From JAUUSJ01 sp964439395 (GTDB lineage Bacteria; Bacillota; Clostridia; Lachnospirales; Lachnospiraceae), in contig CAYTNV010000002.1 of NCBI GenBank assembly GCA_964439395.1, positions 62,001 through 126,000 of the forward strand: DNA of 64,000 nucleotides. Reading direction: 5' to 3'. Under the pieces are notes generated by a model. That model searched no databases, was not told the origin of the DNA, and saw only the letters and a program-made list of their open reading frames with translations. The translations under genes were made by a program, and so were the position numbers. The first letter of the stretch is position 1, and the number at the start of each line of letters is the position of its first letter. Positions 41,134-49,593 of the stretch are shown here, one piece after another.

Positions 41134-41898
41134 ATGGGACGAGAAAAAGAACGTGCCATTGTGCGAAAACAAAGACAAATCGGCATAGGAATTTATGACC
41201 TTTGGCTTGAGACAGAAGTGTCTCAGAAGGCAGTTCCTGGTCAGTTTATTTCTATTTACACAAACGATGCTTCTAAACTTTTGCCAAGACCAATCAGTAT
41301 TTGTGAAATAGAACCGAATAAAAATTGTCTGCGTGTTGTATATCGAATTGCGGGTGAGGGAACAAAACAGTTTTCAAAGCTTGGAGAGGGAGATAAGATT
41401 GATATTTTAGGACCTCTTGGGAATGGATTTACTAAAAAAGAGAAAACAGCTATTTTAATCGGTGGAGGAATTGGAATTCCTCCGATGTTAGAGCTTGCGA
41501 AGCAATTAGATGTAAAAAAGAGTATCGTTTTAGGATATCGCGATGAAATTTTCTTAAATAAAGAATTTGAGCCATATGGAGATGTGTTTTTAGCGAGTGA
41601 GGATGGAGTACACGGAACAAAGGGAACTGTTCTTGATGCAATTAGAGAATGTGCTATCACAGGGGATGTTATCTATGCCTGTGGACCTACCCCTATGCTT
41701 CGTGCAATACAGGTGTATGCGTTCGAAAATGATATCGAGGCACAACTATCCCTAGAAGAGAGAATGGCATGTGGAATTGGTGCCTGTTTGGCATGTGTAT
41801 GCAAGTCAAAGGAAGTAGATTCTCACAGTCATGTGCATAATAAGAGAGTCTGCAAAGACGGACCAGTATTTGATGCGAGGGAGGTAGATTTCTCATGA
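41134..41898 (+). CDS. pyrK: Dihydroorotate dehydrogenase electron transfer subunit
   Basis: PyrK passes electrons from the PyrD flavin to NAD through FAD and a [2Fe-2S] cluster. The 254-residue protein has the FAD segment LLPRPISICE (about 49-58), the NAD-binding IGGGIGIPPMLELA and the cluster cysteines in CGIGACLACVCKSK plus a later VCKDGP. It overlaps pyrD by four bases, consistent with a fixed ratio of the two subunits in the PyrDK complex. Confidence 0.96.
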   Translation: MGREKERAIVRKQRQIGIGIYDLWLETEVSQKAVPGQFISIYTNDASKLLPRPISICEIEPNKNCLRVVYRIAGEGTKQFSKLGEGDKIDILGPLGNGFTKKEKTAILIGGGIGIPPMLELAKQLDVKKSIVLGYRDEIFLNKEFEPYGDVFLASEDGVHGTKGTVLDAIRECAITGDVIYACGPTPMLRAIQVYAFENDIEAQLSLEERMACGIGACLACVCKSKEVDSHSHVHNKRVCKDGPVFDAREVDFS

Positions 41899-42794
41899 AA
41901 TTAGAAGTAAATATTGCAGGAGTTACCTTGAAAAATCCAATCACAACAGCGTCTGGGACATTTGGTTCTGGTATGGAGTATAGCGAATTTGTGGACTTGT
42001 CAAAGCTTGGAGCAGTGACGACAAAGGGGGTGGCGAATATCCCTTGGCCAGGTAATCCAACCCCTCGAATTGCAGAAACTTACGGTGGGATGATGAATGC
42101 CATCGGTCTTCAAAATCCGGGAATTGACGTTTTTGTGGAGAGAGATTTGCCATACCTTAGAGAGCAAAATGCAGCGATTATTGTAAATGTATGTGGAAAA
42201 TCTGAAAAGGATTATGTAGAGGTAGTAGAAAGACTTGCTGACGAGGCTGTAGACTTATTGGAAATTAATGTCTCATGTCCAAATGTAAGGGAAGGTGGAA
42301 TTGCTTTTGGACAAGATCCAAAGGCATTAGCCCAGATTACTAAGGCGGTAAAGGCAAAGGCAAAACAGCCCATTATTATGAAACTTAGTCCAAATGTCAC
42401 GAGCATTGCGGAGATGGCAAAGGCAGCCGAGGCGGCAGGAAGTGATGCTATTTCTCTTATTAATACTTTGACTGGAATGAAAATTGATATTCATAAAAGA
42501 GCATTTGCTGTAGCAAATAAGACAGGTGGTGTATCAGGACCAGCGATTAAGCCCATTGCACTTCGCATGGTCTATGAGGCGGCGCATGCAGTAAATCTTC
42601 CAGTTATCGGAATGGGTGGAATTATGACAGCGGAGGATGCGATTGAATTTTTAATGGCAGGAGCTACTATGGTAGCTGTCGGAACAGCGAACTTCCATAA
42701 TCCTCATGTAACGATGGAGATTTTAGATGGAATTAAATCTTATATGGAACAGTATAAGATTGTAGATATTCATGATATGATAAAAGTACTGTAA
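41895..42794 (+). CDS. pyrD: Dihydroorotate dehydrogenase, class 1B catalytic subunit
   Basis: PyrD oxidises dihydroorotate to orotate with FMN. The 299-residue protein shows the class 1B features: NPITTASGTFGSG, NAIGLQNPGID, EINVSCPNVREGG with the catalytic Cys (about residue 131), MKLSPNVT, and GMGGIMTAEDAIEFLMAGA binding the FMN phosphate. It starts inside the pyrK stop region with GGGAGG as ribosome binding site. The NAD-linked 1B type fits an anaerobe. Confidence 0.97.
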   Translation: MKLEVNIAGVTLKNPITTASGTFGSGMEYSEFVDLSKLGAVTTKGVANIPWPGNPTPRIAETYGGMMNAIGLQNPGIDVFVERDLPYLREQNAAIIVNVCGKSEKDYVEVVERLADEAVDLLEINVSCPNVREGGIAFGQDPKALAQITKAVKAKAKQPIIMKLSPNVTSIAEMAKAAEAAGSDAISLINTLTGMKIDIHKRAFAVANKTGGVSGPAIKPIALRMVYEAAHAVNLPVIGMGGIMTAEDAIEFLMAGATMVAVGTANFHNPHVTMEILDGIKSYMEQYKIVDIHDMIKVL

Positions 42795-42886
42795 CGGTTG
42801 GAGCCAATCTCAAAAATACAGCTCGTTTTCTTGAGGTGGCGTATTCGCCAAATAAAACTTTAAAAATATGATAAAAGGAGAAAAAA
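42795..42886 (+). other. Structured spacer between pyrD and pyrE
   Basis: GCCA and CTCAA at about 42809-42819 face TTGAG and GGC near 42832-42843 in an imperfect stem, followed by the small perfect hairpin GGCG-TATT-CGCC just before pyrE. There is no T run, so it is not a standard terminator, and I see no PyrR-binding loop consensus. It may protect or process the mRNA. Confidence 0.35.
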
Positions 42887-43561
42887 ATGGAAGCATATAA
42901 AAAAGAATTTATCGAATTTATGATTGACTGTCAGGTGTTAAAATTTGGAGATTTTGTGACAAAGAGTGGAAGAAAAACTCCATTTTTTGTAAATACAGGA
43001 TTTTATAGAACCGGTGTACAGCTTAGCAAGCTCGGCTCCTACTATGCAAAGGCAATTTATGATGTATTTGGGTTAGATTTTGACGTATTATTTGGACCAG
43101 CATATAAGGGGATTCCTCTAACTGTAGCTGCTACAATGGCAATTGCACAAGACTATGGAAAAGAGATTAAATATTGCTCTAATAGAAAAGAAGTAAAAGA
43201 CCACGGTGATAAGGGGATTTTACTTGGAAGCCCGATAGCAAATCAGGATAAAGTTATTATTATCGAGGATGTAACAACAGCTGGTACATCTATTCAGGAG
43301 ACGCTTCCTATTATTAAAGCACAGGGAGATGTGGATGTTCTCGGTCTTGTCGTATCTGTGGATAGAATGGAGAGGGGACAGGGAGAAAAAGGCGCCTTAG
43401 AAGAAATTTCTGAGAAATACGGTTTAAAGACAACGGCTATTGTGACGATGGCAGAGGTTGTAGAGCATTTATATAATAAACCCTATAAGGGAAAGGTAAT
43501 TATTGATGATACATTAAAAGCAGCCATTGATGCATATTATGAGCAGTACGGTATAAAATAA
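42887..43561 (+). CDS. pyrE: Orotate phosphoribosyltransferase
   Basis: PyrE joins orotate to PRPP to give OMP, the substrate of PyrF. The 224-residue protein has the usual FGDFVTKSGRKTPFFVNTG start region split by its ribose-binding segment (about 22-38). It continues with LFGPAYKGIPL, YCSNRKEVKDHG, and the PRPP loop VIIIEDVTTAGTS (about 124-136). The ribosome binding site is AAAGGAG. It closes the recognisable pyr genes; a short membrane peptide gene follows by 21 bases. Confidence 0.97.
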   Translation: MEAYKKEFIEFMIDCQVLKFGDFVTKSGRKTPFFVNTGFYRTGVQLSKLGSYYAKAIYDVFGLDFDVLFGPAYKGIPLTVAATMAIAQDYGKEIKYCSNRKEVKDHGDKGILLGSPIANQDKVIIIEDVTTAGTSIQETLPIIKAQGDVDVLGLVVSVDRMERGQGEKGALEEISEKYGLKTTAIVTMAEVVEHLYNKPYKGKVIIDDTLKAAIDAYYEQYGIK

Positions 43562-43582
43562 TAATAGAAAGGCGGTTTTATA

Positions 43583-43741
43583 ATGCAAGACAGTGAAAAA
43601 ATCTATAAAAGAATTGCAATTGTAGGATCTTGTAATATCGTGACAGGAATTATTATCATTGTTGTAGGTCTTAGTATTGGTATTTTAAATATCGTGCAGG
43701 GAGCAATGCTATTAAAAGGCAAATCAAAAATTATATTCTAA
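43583..43741 (+). CDS. 52-residue membrane peptide after pyrE, function unknown
   Basis: A short gene with a good ribosome binding site (AAAGGCGG) eight bases before its ATG. The peptide has a charged head (MQDSEKIYKRIAIVG), a long hydrophobic stretch (NIVTGIIIIVVGLSIGILNIV) broken by glycines, and a basic tail (LLKGKSKIIF). It could cross the membrane once or twice as a helical hairpin. It lies 21 bases after pyrE with no terminator between, so it should be expressed with the pyr operon. I do not recognise it; conservation in relatives would decide whether it is real. Confidence 0.6.
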   Translation: MQDSEKIYKRIAIVGSCNIVTGIIIIVVGLSIGILNIVQGAMLLKGKSKIIF

Positions 43742-43972
43742 ATTTGGGAGATAGCTATATAAAGGTTGTCATTATACTTATAAAGTAGAAAGATATAGTA
43801 AAGTAAAACATGATTATATTTTTGATTGAAAAGTAAAGATGGGGATTAAATATAAATAATAAGGCTATAAATAAAATTTTGGATAACGATAGGAGAAAGT
43901 ATTTTTGTTTATAAGACGGATGAAATCTTCTATAGTAGTCAAGCGAATTTATGTTCTGTCACATATTTTTGC
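43742..43972. other. AT-rich gap after the pyr unit
   Basis: This 230-base stretch holds no ORF or hairpin I would defend. A frame of about 23 codons beginning with TTG at about 43906 after AGGAGAAAG is too short to call. Confidence 0.4.
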
Positions 43973-44001
43973 TTGACATAAGTATATGTTGAACATATAC
44001 T
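43973..44001 (+). promoter_or_regulatory. Strong promoter of the VanZ-gene leader
   Basis: Perfect -35 TTGACA (43973-43978) and -10 TATACT (43996-44001) with a 17-base spacer. The start is expected near 44008, some 300 bases before the next start codon. Confidence 0.85.
43981..44001. promoter_or_regulatory. 21-base perfect palindromic operator candidate
   Basis: AGTATATGTT and AACATATACT are exact complements around a single central G. They fill the promoter spacer and the whole -10 box. This is the best operator-like sequence in the window; a dimeric repressor bound here would exclude RNA polymerase. Confidence 0.65.
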
Positions 44002-44007
44002 ATAAAT

Positions 44008-44190
44008 GCGTAGGGCATTTAACTTTGCGTCCTTGGTGAATATAGATGTTAATGCGGCGAGAGAGTTACTTGTCTGTATCTGCTGCTCTGAGCAAGTATA
44101 ACCTGCCAAAGCCTATATGGTATAGGCAAGGGGGAAAAGCTCACCAGTAGAATCCATCAGACTTACTTGATAGAGTGAGTCAGGTTAGAA
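44008..44190 (+). ncRNA. Candidate pseudoknotted regulatory RNA before the VanZ-like gene
   Basis: AACCTG (44100-44105) pairs with CAGGTT (44181-44186) and closes a domain with two hairpins, GCCTATA-TGG-TATAGGC (44111-44127) and GACTTACT-TGATAG-AGTGAGTC (44160-44181, one G-U). The purine-rich joint GGGGGAAAAG lies between them. TGGTGA upstream (44034-44039) is complementary to TCACCA inside that domain (44141-44146), which would make a pseudoknot. ACTTG/CAAGT (44068-44072, 44093-44097) forms another stem. The region has no ORF and no known riboswitch consensus that I recognise. No clear terminator follows. Confidence 0.55.
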
Positions 44191-44311
44191 TATAAAAGCG
44201 TATAGAGCAATATAATATTTTTGTATAATCAAAGATAGATTGTGAAGTAAAGTATGGCAAATGTAAGAGTATTGCCTTTGATAATTGATAGGGATATGGG
44301 AGAGAATTAAG

Positions 44312-44818
44312 ATGAAAAAGTCCACCAGATTAAAGATAAGCTGGTTTTGTTTCTTTGCTTTTATGGTATATATTGTTGTATTATTCTACTTTGTATTTTT
44401 TAGTGAGCGATATGGCAGAATTGAAGGATATGTAGAGTACCAGTATAATTTGCAGCTATTTAAAGAGATTGAAAGATTTATGGAAAATAAAGATAAGATG
44501 AGTTGGGAGGCATGGGGTACGAATTTACTCGGCAACGTTTTTATTTTTATACCAATCGGTATTTTAGTACCGATGTTCGTGTCTAGAAAAATTAATTTAA
44601 TAAAATGTACAATTTTATCTTTTTTTTGTAGCTTAGTAATTGAGGCCACACAATTTGTTTGTCGCTGTGGTGTATTTGATGTAGATGATCTTTTTCTAAA
44701 TACAATTGGCGGATTGACTGGCTATCTTATTTTTAAGCTAGTAAGACAGATTTATCGCTGGTATTATAGGAAAAAATTAACAAAGCGAATGAAGTTGCGT
44801 GGAAGCCAAAAAGAATAG
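44312..44818 (+). CDS. VanZ-family membrane protein
   Basis: A small polytopic membrane protein (168 residues) of the VanZ-like family, whose founding member gives low-level teicoplanin resistance; most chromosomal homologues have unknown roles. Four hydrophobic segments are seen. The conserved core reads NLLGNVFIFIPIGILVP, then SLVIEATQFVCRCGVFDVDDLFLNTIGGLTGYL in outline (about 112-143). The ATG at 44312 has GGGAGAG nine bases upstream and is preferred over a TTG at 44285. The C-terminus is strongly basic. It is downstream of the operator-like palindrome and the structured leader, suggesting tight regulation. Confidence 0.85.
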   Translation: MKKSTRLKISWFCFFAFMVYIVVLFYFVFFSERYGRIEGYVEYQYNLQLFKEIERFMENKDKMSWEAWGTNLLGNVFIFIPIGILVPMFVSRKINLIKCTILSFFCSLVIEATQFVCRCGVFDVDDLFLNTIGGLTGYLIFKLVRQIYRWYYRKKLTKRMKLRGSQKE

Positions 44819-44922
44819 TGAGAGAAGGAAAGATCTGATTAAAAGCAAATAGCGAAGAGTAAAATCCCATTTTTGTGAGAGCAAAGATGGGATAATAATT
44901 TTTTGGAAGGGAGTGGTGAAGA

Positions 44923-46977
44923 ATGGGTAGACAATTTTCAATGCTGGAGGAGAGATATGAGTTATCCGTGAATAGAATTGAACAGATGAGGGAGGAGAGT
45001 GAGATGGATCCCCCTTTTTTGTCATATTTTCACAAAACAAGTAGTTTTTTATATGAGCTTCATAAGTTATATGAAAAGATTGAGCAGGGATTTATGAATA
45101 CTGCAATAAAAGAAGAATTGAAAAATCAACAAAAAGTTTTATATGGTGAGCTTGAGAGAGAAAATTATGAGTCAAGCTATGCAAATCCAGCTTATGCAGT
45201 GAGAGAATTGGGAAAAGATTTTGGTGGTATTTTAAGCTTTTTGTATGCGGAGGCGAGAGCGCAGATTGTATCTGTGTATGAGCAAAGAAAAGAAGAGCTT
45301 ACTATTTTTAATGAGTTATTTTTAGAAATTTATCGTCTTTTTATCGATAAAGCATCCTATAAAGAAATCAAGGATGCGATTTATTGGCATATGAGTGATT
45401 ATGCGGAGCTAACAGTTAGAGAGAGAGTAAGAGAAAATCTAGATCCAAAGCTTGATTTTGCGACAAAGATTATTATGGAATCTGATTTATCCGATATTCG
45501 TTATTTATATCGATATGGAGAATATATCGGAGGAAATGAGGAAAAGTTAGCATTATATCTTAGCAAGCTTCCAAGTGAAACGATAGAGAATATGGCTAGA
45601 ACATATACAAGCGGTTATGCGAAAGGATTTGAGGCAAAAGGTGTAGATTTATATAAAAAATCGACAGTGAATATTCGCTATTCATTAGGGCAGGAGCGTA
45701 TTGTAAAAGCTGCAATCAAACAGTTTGAACAGTGGGGACTGAAACCGGTTATTTATCGATATGCACATAGTAGTATGCATAAAAATCCAAGGGGAAAAAT
45801 TGGGTATATAAGCACGAGTGTTAATAAGCAGTATGAGTTTGACCATCAGGGAGATAATGCGTATTATATAGATAAAGCGTTTATGCAAAGGAAGCTAGAT
45901 ATTTTAAAACAAAGTTATGAGGAGCAAAAAGATTTTGCAGCGGGCTTTGCAGGACCAGCTTGTATTGAAGTTTTTGGAGAAACTCCGTTTACACCAGTAA
46001 AGAAGGAGGAGGCTGCTAAGCTTAGTGAAGAACAGCAAAGATTATCTGTCTGGTATACAGAGCAGTCTTCCAAGATTATGAATGAATATATTAATCAGGA
46101 GGAGAGAAGTTTTACAATTATTGCTTATCCAACACCTGAAATCGGTGATAATTTTGAGAAAATATTCGAGGAGACAGTGAAAATTAATACACTTGATCAG
46201 GAAAAATATAAAAAGATTCAGCAAAGCATAATTGATGTTCTAGATTTGGCGAGCGTAGTGCAAATTAAGGGGAAAGGTGCAAATAGGACTAATTTAGCTG
46301 TTAAGATGCAGGCACTTTTCCATCCAGAAAAAGAAACAAATTTTGAAAACTGTCTCGCAGATGTCAATATTCCAGTTGGTGAAGTCTTTACTTCTCCAAG
46401 ACTGGAGGGAACGAATGGGGTTTTACATGTAACAGGAGTTTATTTAAATGAGCTTTATTATAAAGATTTAGAGATTGTATTTGAGGATGGTATTATAAAA
46501 GACTACACTTGCAGAAATTTCAGTACGGAGGAGGAAAACAAGCGCTATATTAAGGAAAATATATTATTCCACCATGAGACATTACCTCTTGGAGAGTTTG
46601 CGATTGGCACAAATACAACTGCCTATAAAGTGGCAACTCAGTATCAGATTTTTAGTAAATTGCCAATTTTAATTGCAGAGAAGATGGGACCCCATTTTGC
46701 AGTGGGAGATACATGTTATAGCTATTGTGAGGATATTGCTGTTTTTAACCCAGATGGAAAGGAAATTACAGCGAGAGATAATAGCTATACAATCAAGAGA
46801 AAAAATGGCGAGGAGCCAGAATATTTCCACTGTCATACGGATATTACGATTCCATATGATGAGCTTGCATCGATTGAGGCTGTGACAAGGAATGGGGAGA
46901 GAATTACCATTATTAGAGACGGACGATTTGTACTTGAGGGAACAGAGGAGTTAAATATTCCTTTAGATGAAATATAG
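44923..46977 (+). CDS. M29-like aminopeptidase with a large N-terminal extension
   Basis: The C-terminal 400 residues match the peptidase M29 (AmpS/AmpII type) metallo-aminopeptidase: NIPVGEVFTSPRLEGTNG with a ligand Glu, HHETLPLGEFAIGTN with Glu, GPHFAVGDTCYS with the conserved His, and HCHTDITI with His and Asp near the C-terminus. At 684 residues it is about 270 longer than classical M29 enzymes. The extra N-terminal part (about 1-260) is helical and charged with no signal peptide. Residues 260-330 include YRYAHSSMHKNPRGKIGY. It is a single gene with GAAGGGAG upstream. Substrate is unknown. Confidence 0.8.
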   Translation: MGRQFSMLEERYELSVNRIEQMREESEMDPPFLSYFHKTSSFLYELHKLYEKIEQGFMNTAIKEELKNQQKVLYGELERENYESSYANPAYAVRELGKDFGGILSFLYAEARAQIVSVYEQRKEELTIFNELFLEIYRLFIDKASYKEIKDAIYWHMSDYAELTVRERVRENLDPKLDFATKIIMESDLSDIRYLYRYGEYIGGNEEKLALYLSKLPSETIENMARTYTSGYAKGFEAKGVDLYKKSTVNIRYSLGQERIVKAAIKQFEQWGLKPVIYRYAHSSMHKNPRGKIGYISTSVNKQYEFDHQGDNAYYIDKAFMQRKLDILKQSYEEQKDFAAGFAGPACIEVFGETPFTPVKKEEAAKLSEEQQRLSVWYTEQSSKIMNEYINQEERSFTIIAYPTPEIGDNFEKIFEETVKINTLDQEKYKKIQQSIIDVLDLASVVQIKGKGANRTNLAVKMQALFHPEKETNFENCLADVNIPVGEVFTSPRLEGTNGVLHVTGVYLNELYYKDLEIVFEDGIIKDYTCRNFSTEEENKRYIKENILFHHETLPLGEFAIGTNTTAYKVATQYQIFSKLPILIAEKMGPHFAVGDTCYSYCEDIAVFNPDGKEITARDNSYTIKRKNGEEPEYFHCHTDITIPYDELASIEAVTRNGERITIIRDGRFVLEGTEELNIPLDEI

Positions 46978-47154
46978 AATTTTTGGTTAAATACGAAGAA
47001 ACTATTGAATAATTTAGATAGAAAAAATAAATTATAATAAATTAATAAGTAAAAAATAAAAGAAGAAGAGGCAAAATAGAGATTTAAAATATAAAAAATA
47101 CCAAAAATTTTTAAAACTCTGAATAAGGAATAAAATTTTAAAAAAAATTTTTGA

Positions 47155-47184
47155 TTGCCAAAAATACAAAAATAAGCCTATAAT
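47155..47184 (+). promoter_or_regulatory. purE promoter
   Basis: TTGCCA (47155-47160) and a perfect TATAAT (47179-47184) with 18 bases between. The leader is about 25 bases, so no riboswitch fits. Confidence 0.7.
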
Positions 47185-47213
47185 TTGGGCATAAAGAATG
47201 AGGAGGCAAAAGT

Positions 47214-47723
47214 ATGGCACAAGTAAGTATTGTTATGGGTAGTGATTCTGATTTACCTATTATGAAAAAAGCAGCAGAGATATTGGAAAAGTTTGAAATT
47301 TCCTATGAGATGAGAATTATTTCCGCTCACAGAGAGCCAGATATTTTTGTAGAGTATGCAAAGACAGCAAAAGCCAGAGGAATTAAGGTAATTATCGCAG
47401 GAGCAGGAAAGGCAGCACATTTACCAGGAATGTGTGCAGCAATTTTCCCACTTCCAGTTATCGGCATTCCTATGAAGACATCAGACCTTGGTGGAGTGGA
47501 TTCTCTTTATTCTATCGTGCAGATGCCATCAGGAATTCCAGTTGCCACAGTTGCAATTAACGGTGGTGCAAACGCTGGTATTTTAGCTGCAAAAATTTTG
47601 TCTGTGTCTGACGAGGGACTTCAGGAGAAATTAGCTGCTTATACGGAAGAAATGAAAAATCAAGTTGTAGAAAAAGATGCAAAATTAAATGTAAATGGTC
47701 CAGAGGGATATTTAGCAGAATAG
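47214..47723 (+). CDS. purE: N5-carboxyaminoimidazole ribonucleotide mutase
   Basis: PurE moves the carboxyl group of N5-CAIR to give CAIR in purine synthesis. The 169-residue protein shows the class I features VMGSDSDLPIMKKAAEIL, SAHREPD (about 43-49), IAGAGKAAHLPGM and TVAINGGANAG. The ribosome binding site is AGGAGG. It is transcribed from its own promoter and ended by a terminator before purM. purK is not adjacent. Confidence 0.97.
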   Translation: MAQVSIVMGSDSDLPIMKKAAEILEKFEISYEMRIISAHREPDIFVEYAKTAKARGIKVIIAGAGKAAHLPGMCAAIFPLPVIGIPMKTSDLGGVDSLYSIVQMPSGIPVATVAINGGANAGILAAKILSVSDEGLQEKLAAYTEEMKNQVVEKDAKLNVNGPEGYLAE

Positions 47724-47726
47724 TAG

Positions 47727-47791
47727 AAAAAGGAATGGAAAGTTCAAGAGACTGAGATATTTATTTAGTCAGACTTTCTGTTCCTTTTTTT
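47727..47791 (+). terminator. Terminator between purE and purM
   Basis: AAAAAGGAATGGAAAGT (47727-47743) pairs with ACTTTCTGTTCCTTTTT (47773-47789) with one mismatch, ending in a T run. Confidence 0.85.
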
Positions 47792-47820
47792 GACAAAAAC
47801 GAAGAAAGCACAGTTTTTTC

Positions 47821-47849
47821 TTTACAAATCGATTTTCTAATGTTAGTAT
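47821..47849 (+). promoter_or_regulatory. Possible purMND promoter
   Basis: TTTACA (47821-47826) and TAGTAT (47844-47849) at 17 bases, with an upstream TG (47841-47842). A TTCAGT/ACTGGAA hairpin follows in the leader. Confidence 0.5.
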
Positions 47850-47929
47850 GTCTTTGAAAGTAGATAAAAATATAGAGAATTTTCAGTTCATTGACTGGAA
47901 ATATATCGAAGATTCAGGAGGAAAGATAA

Positions 47930-48955
47930 ATGGATTATAAAAAAGCTGGTGTAGATATTGAGGCTGGTTATAAATCAGTGGAGTTAATGAAAAAGCATGT
48001 ACAGGCTACGATGAGACCAGAAGTACTTACAAATCTAGGCGGATTTTCAGGAGCATTTTCCATGAAGAAGTTTAAAGATATGGAAAATCCAACTTTGGTA
48101 TCTGGAACAGACGGTGTAGGTACAAAATTAAAATTAGCTTTTATTATGGATAAACATGATACAATTGGAATTGATTGTGTAGCTATGTGTGTCAATGATA
48201 TCGCATGTGCAGGCGGAGAACCACTCTTTTTCTTAGACTATATCGCTTGTGGTAAAAACTTTCCAGAAAAGATTGCAACAATTGTAAGTGGTGTAGCAGA
48301 GGGATGTATCCAGTCTGAGGCTGCCTTGATCGGTGGAGAGACAGCAGAGATGCCAGGATTTTATGATGAGGACGAGTACGACTTAGCTGGATTTGCAGTG
48401 GGTGTCGTAGATGAGAAGGATTTAATTACTGGAAAAGATTTAAAGGCTGGAGATGTTTTAATTGGTATTGCATCTTCTGGTGTACACAGCAATGGATATT
48501 CTCTCGTTCGAAAAGTATTTCCAATGGAAAAAGAAGCACTTATGACATATTATGATGAGCTTGGAATGACACTTGGCGAGGCACTCCTTACACCTACAAA
48601 GATTTATGTAAAAGCATTAAAATCTATTAAAAATGCTAGTGTGACGATTAAGGCTTGCAGCCATATTACAGGTGGTGGATTCTACGAGAATATTCCTAGA
48701 ATGTTAAAAGACGGTGTAAAAGCTATCGTAAAGAAAGATAGCTATGAGGTGCCAGCTATTTTTAAATTGCTTGCAAAGACAGGTGATATCGAAGAAGAGA
48801 TGATGTATAATACTTATAATATGGGTATCGGTATGATGGTTGCAGTTGATAAAAAAGATGTGGACGCAACTTTAAAAGCTTTAAAAGATGCTGGAGAAGC
48901 AGCATATGTAGTAGGTCAGATTGAAGAAGGTGAAAAAGGAGTAGAATTATGCTAA
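47930..48955 (+). CDS. purM: Phosphoribosylformylglycinamidine cyclo-ligase
   Basis: PurM closes the imidazole ring to give aminoimidazole ribotide, using ATP. The 341-residue protein starts YKKAGVDIEAGYKSVE and has GGFSGAFS, VSGTDGVGTKLKLA, CVAMCVNDIACAGGEPLFFLDY in outline, IGGETAEMPGFY and the later GIASSGVHSNGYSLVR. All are family signatures. It overlaps purN by seven bases, so purM, purN and purD form one unit. Formyl-THF for PurN comes from the Fhs/FolD step encoded at 17.6-20.2 kb. Confidence 0.98.
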   Translation: MDYKKAGVDIEAGYKSVELMKKHVQATMRPEVLTNLGGFSGAFSMKKFKDMENPTLVSGTDGVGTKLKLAFIMDKHDTIGIDCVAMCVNDIACAGGEPLFFLDYIACGKNFPEKIATIVSGVAEGCIQSEAALIGGETAEMPGFYDEDEYDLAGFAVGVVDEKDLITGKDLKAGDVLIGIASSGVHSNGYSLVRKVFPMEKEALMTYYDELGMTLGEALLTPTKIYVKALKSIKNASVTIKACSHITGGGFYENIPRMLKDGVKAIVKKDSYEVPAIFKLLAKTGDIEEEMMYNTYNMGIGMMVAVDKKDVDATLKALKDAGEAAYVVGQIEEGEKGVELC

Positions 48956-49575
48956 AGCTTGCAGTGCTTGTCTCAGGAGGAGGAACAAATCTCCAGGCGA
49001 TTATTGATGCTCTAGAAAATGGCAAAGTTACAAATGCAGAGATCTCTGTTGTTATTAGCAATAATGCCAATGCCTATGCTCTAGAGCGGGCTAAAAATCA
49101 TGGGATAGAGGCAGTGGCAATTACAAGAAAGGATTTTCCGGATAAGGATGCTTTTAACGAGGCACTTTATGGGGCGCTTATGACAAGGCAGATAGATCTT
49201 GTCGTATTAGCGGGATGTCTTGTTGTTATTCCGGAAAAAATTATTGATGCATTTGAAAATCGTATGATTAATATTCACCCTTCTCTTATCCCAGCTTTTT
49301 GTGGAAAAGGATTTTATGGACTTACTGTTCATGAAAAAGCGCTTGAGAGAGGTGTAAAATATACAGGAGCTACCGTGCATTTTGTAGATAAAGGAACAGA
49401 TACAGGTCCGATTATTATGCAAAAACCAGTAGAAGTTTTGGACAAAGATACGCCAAAGGAGCTTCAGCTTCGTGTTATGGAGCAGGCAGAGTGGGTGATT
49501 TTACCTCGCGTTATCGACCTTATTGCAAATGGAAAGGTAAGCGTAGTAGATGGCAAAGTTCATATTGCAGAGTAA
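48949..49575 (+). CDS. purN: Phosphoribosylglycinamide formyltransferase
   Basis: PurN transfers the formyl group of 10-formyl-THF to GAR. The 208-residue protein begins LAVLVSGGGTNLQAIIDA and contains AGCLVVIPEKII, the catalytic NIHPSLIPAFCGKGFYG (Asn-His pair) and the Asp in FVDKGTDTGPII. It starts inside purM with GGAG-type site AAAAGGAG upstream. Length is normal. Confidence 0.97.
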   Translation: MLKLAVLVSGGGTNLQAIIDALENGKVTNAEISVVISNNANAYALERAKNHGIEAVAITRKDFPDKDAFNEALYGALMTRQIDLVVLAGCLVVIPEKIIDAFENRMINIHPSLIPAFCGKGFYGLTVHEKALERGVKYTGATVHFVDKGTDTGPIIMQKPVEVLDKDTPKELQLRVMEQAEWVILPRVIDLIANGKVSVVDGKVHIAE

Positions 49576-49593
49576 AAGAGAAAGGAAAAAGAT

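Noticed and set aside
44008..44311. Group II intron, tmRNA, RNase P RNA, SRP RNA or a known riboswitch
   Set aside because: I looked for their hallmark sequences (intron domain V, tmRNA TTCGA loop and CCA end, RNase P GGAAAGUCC, c-di-GMP and cobalamin cores) and found none.
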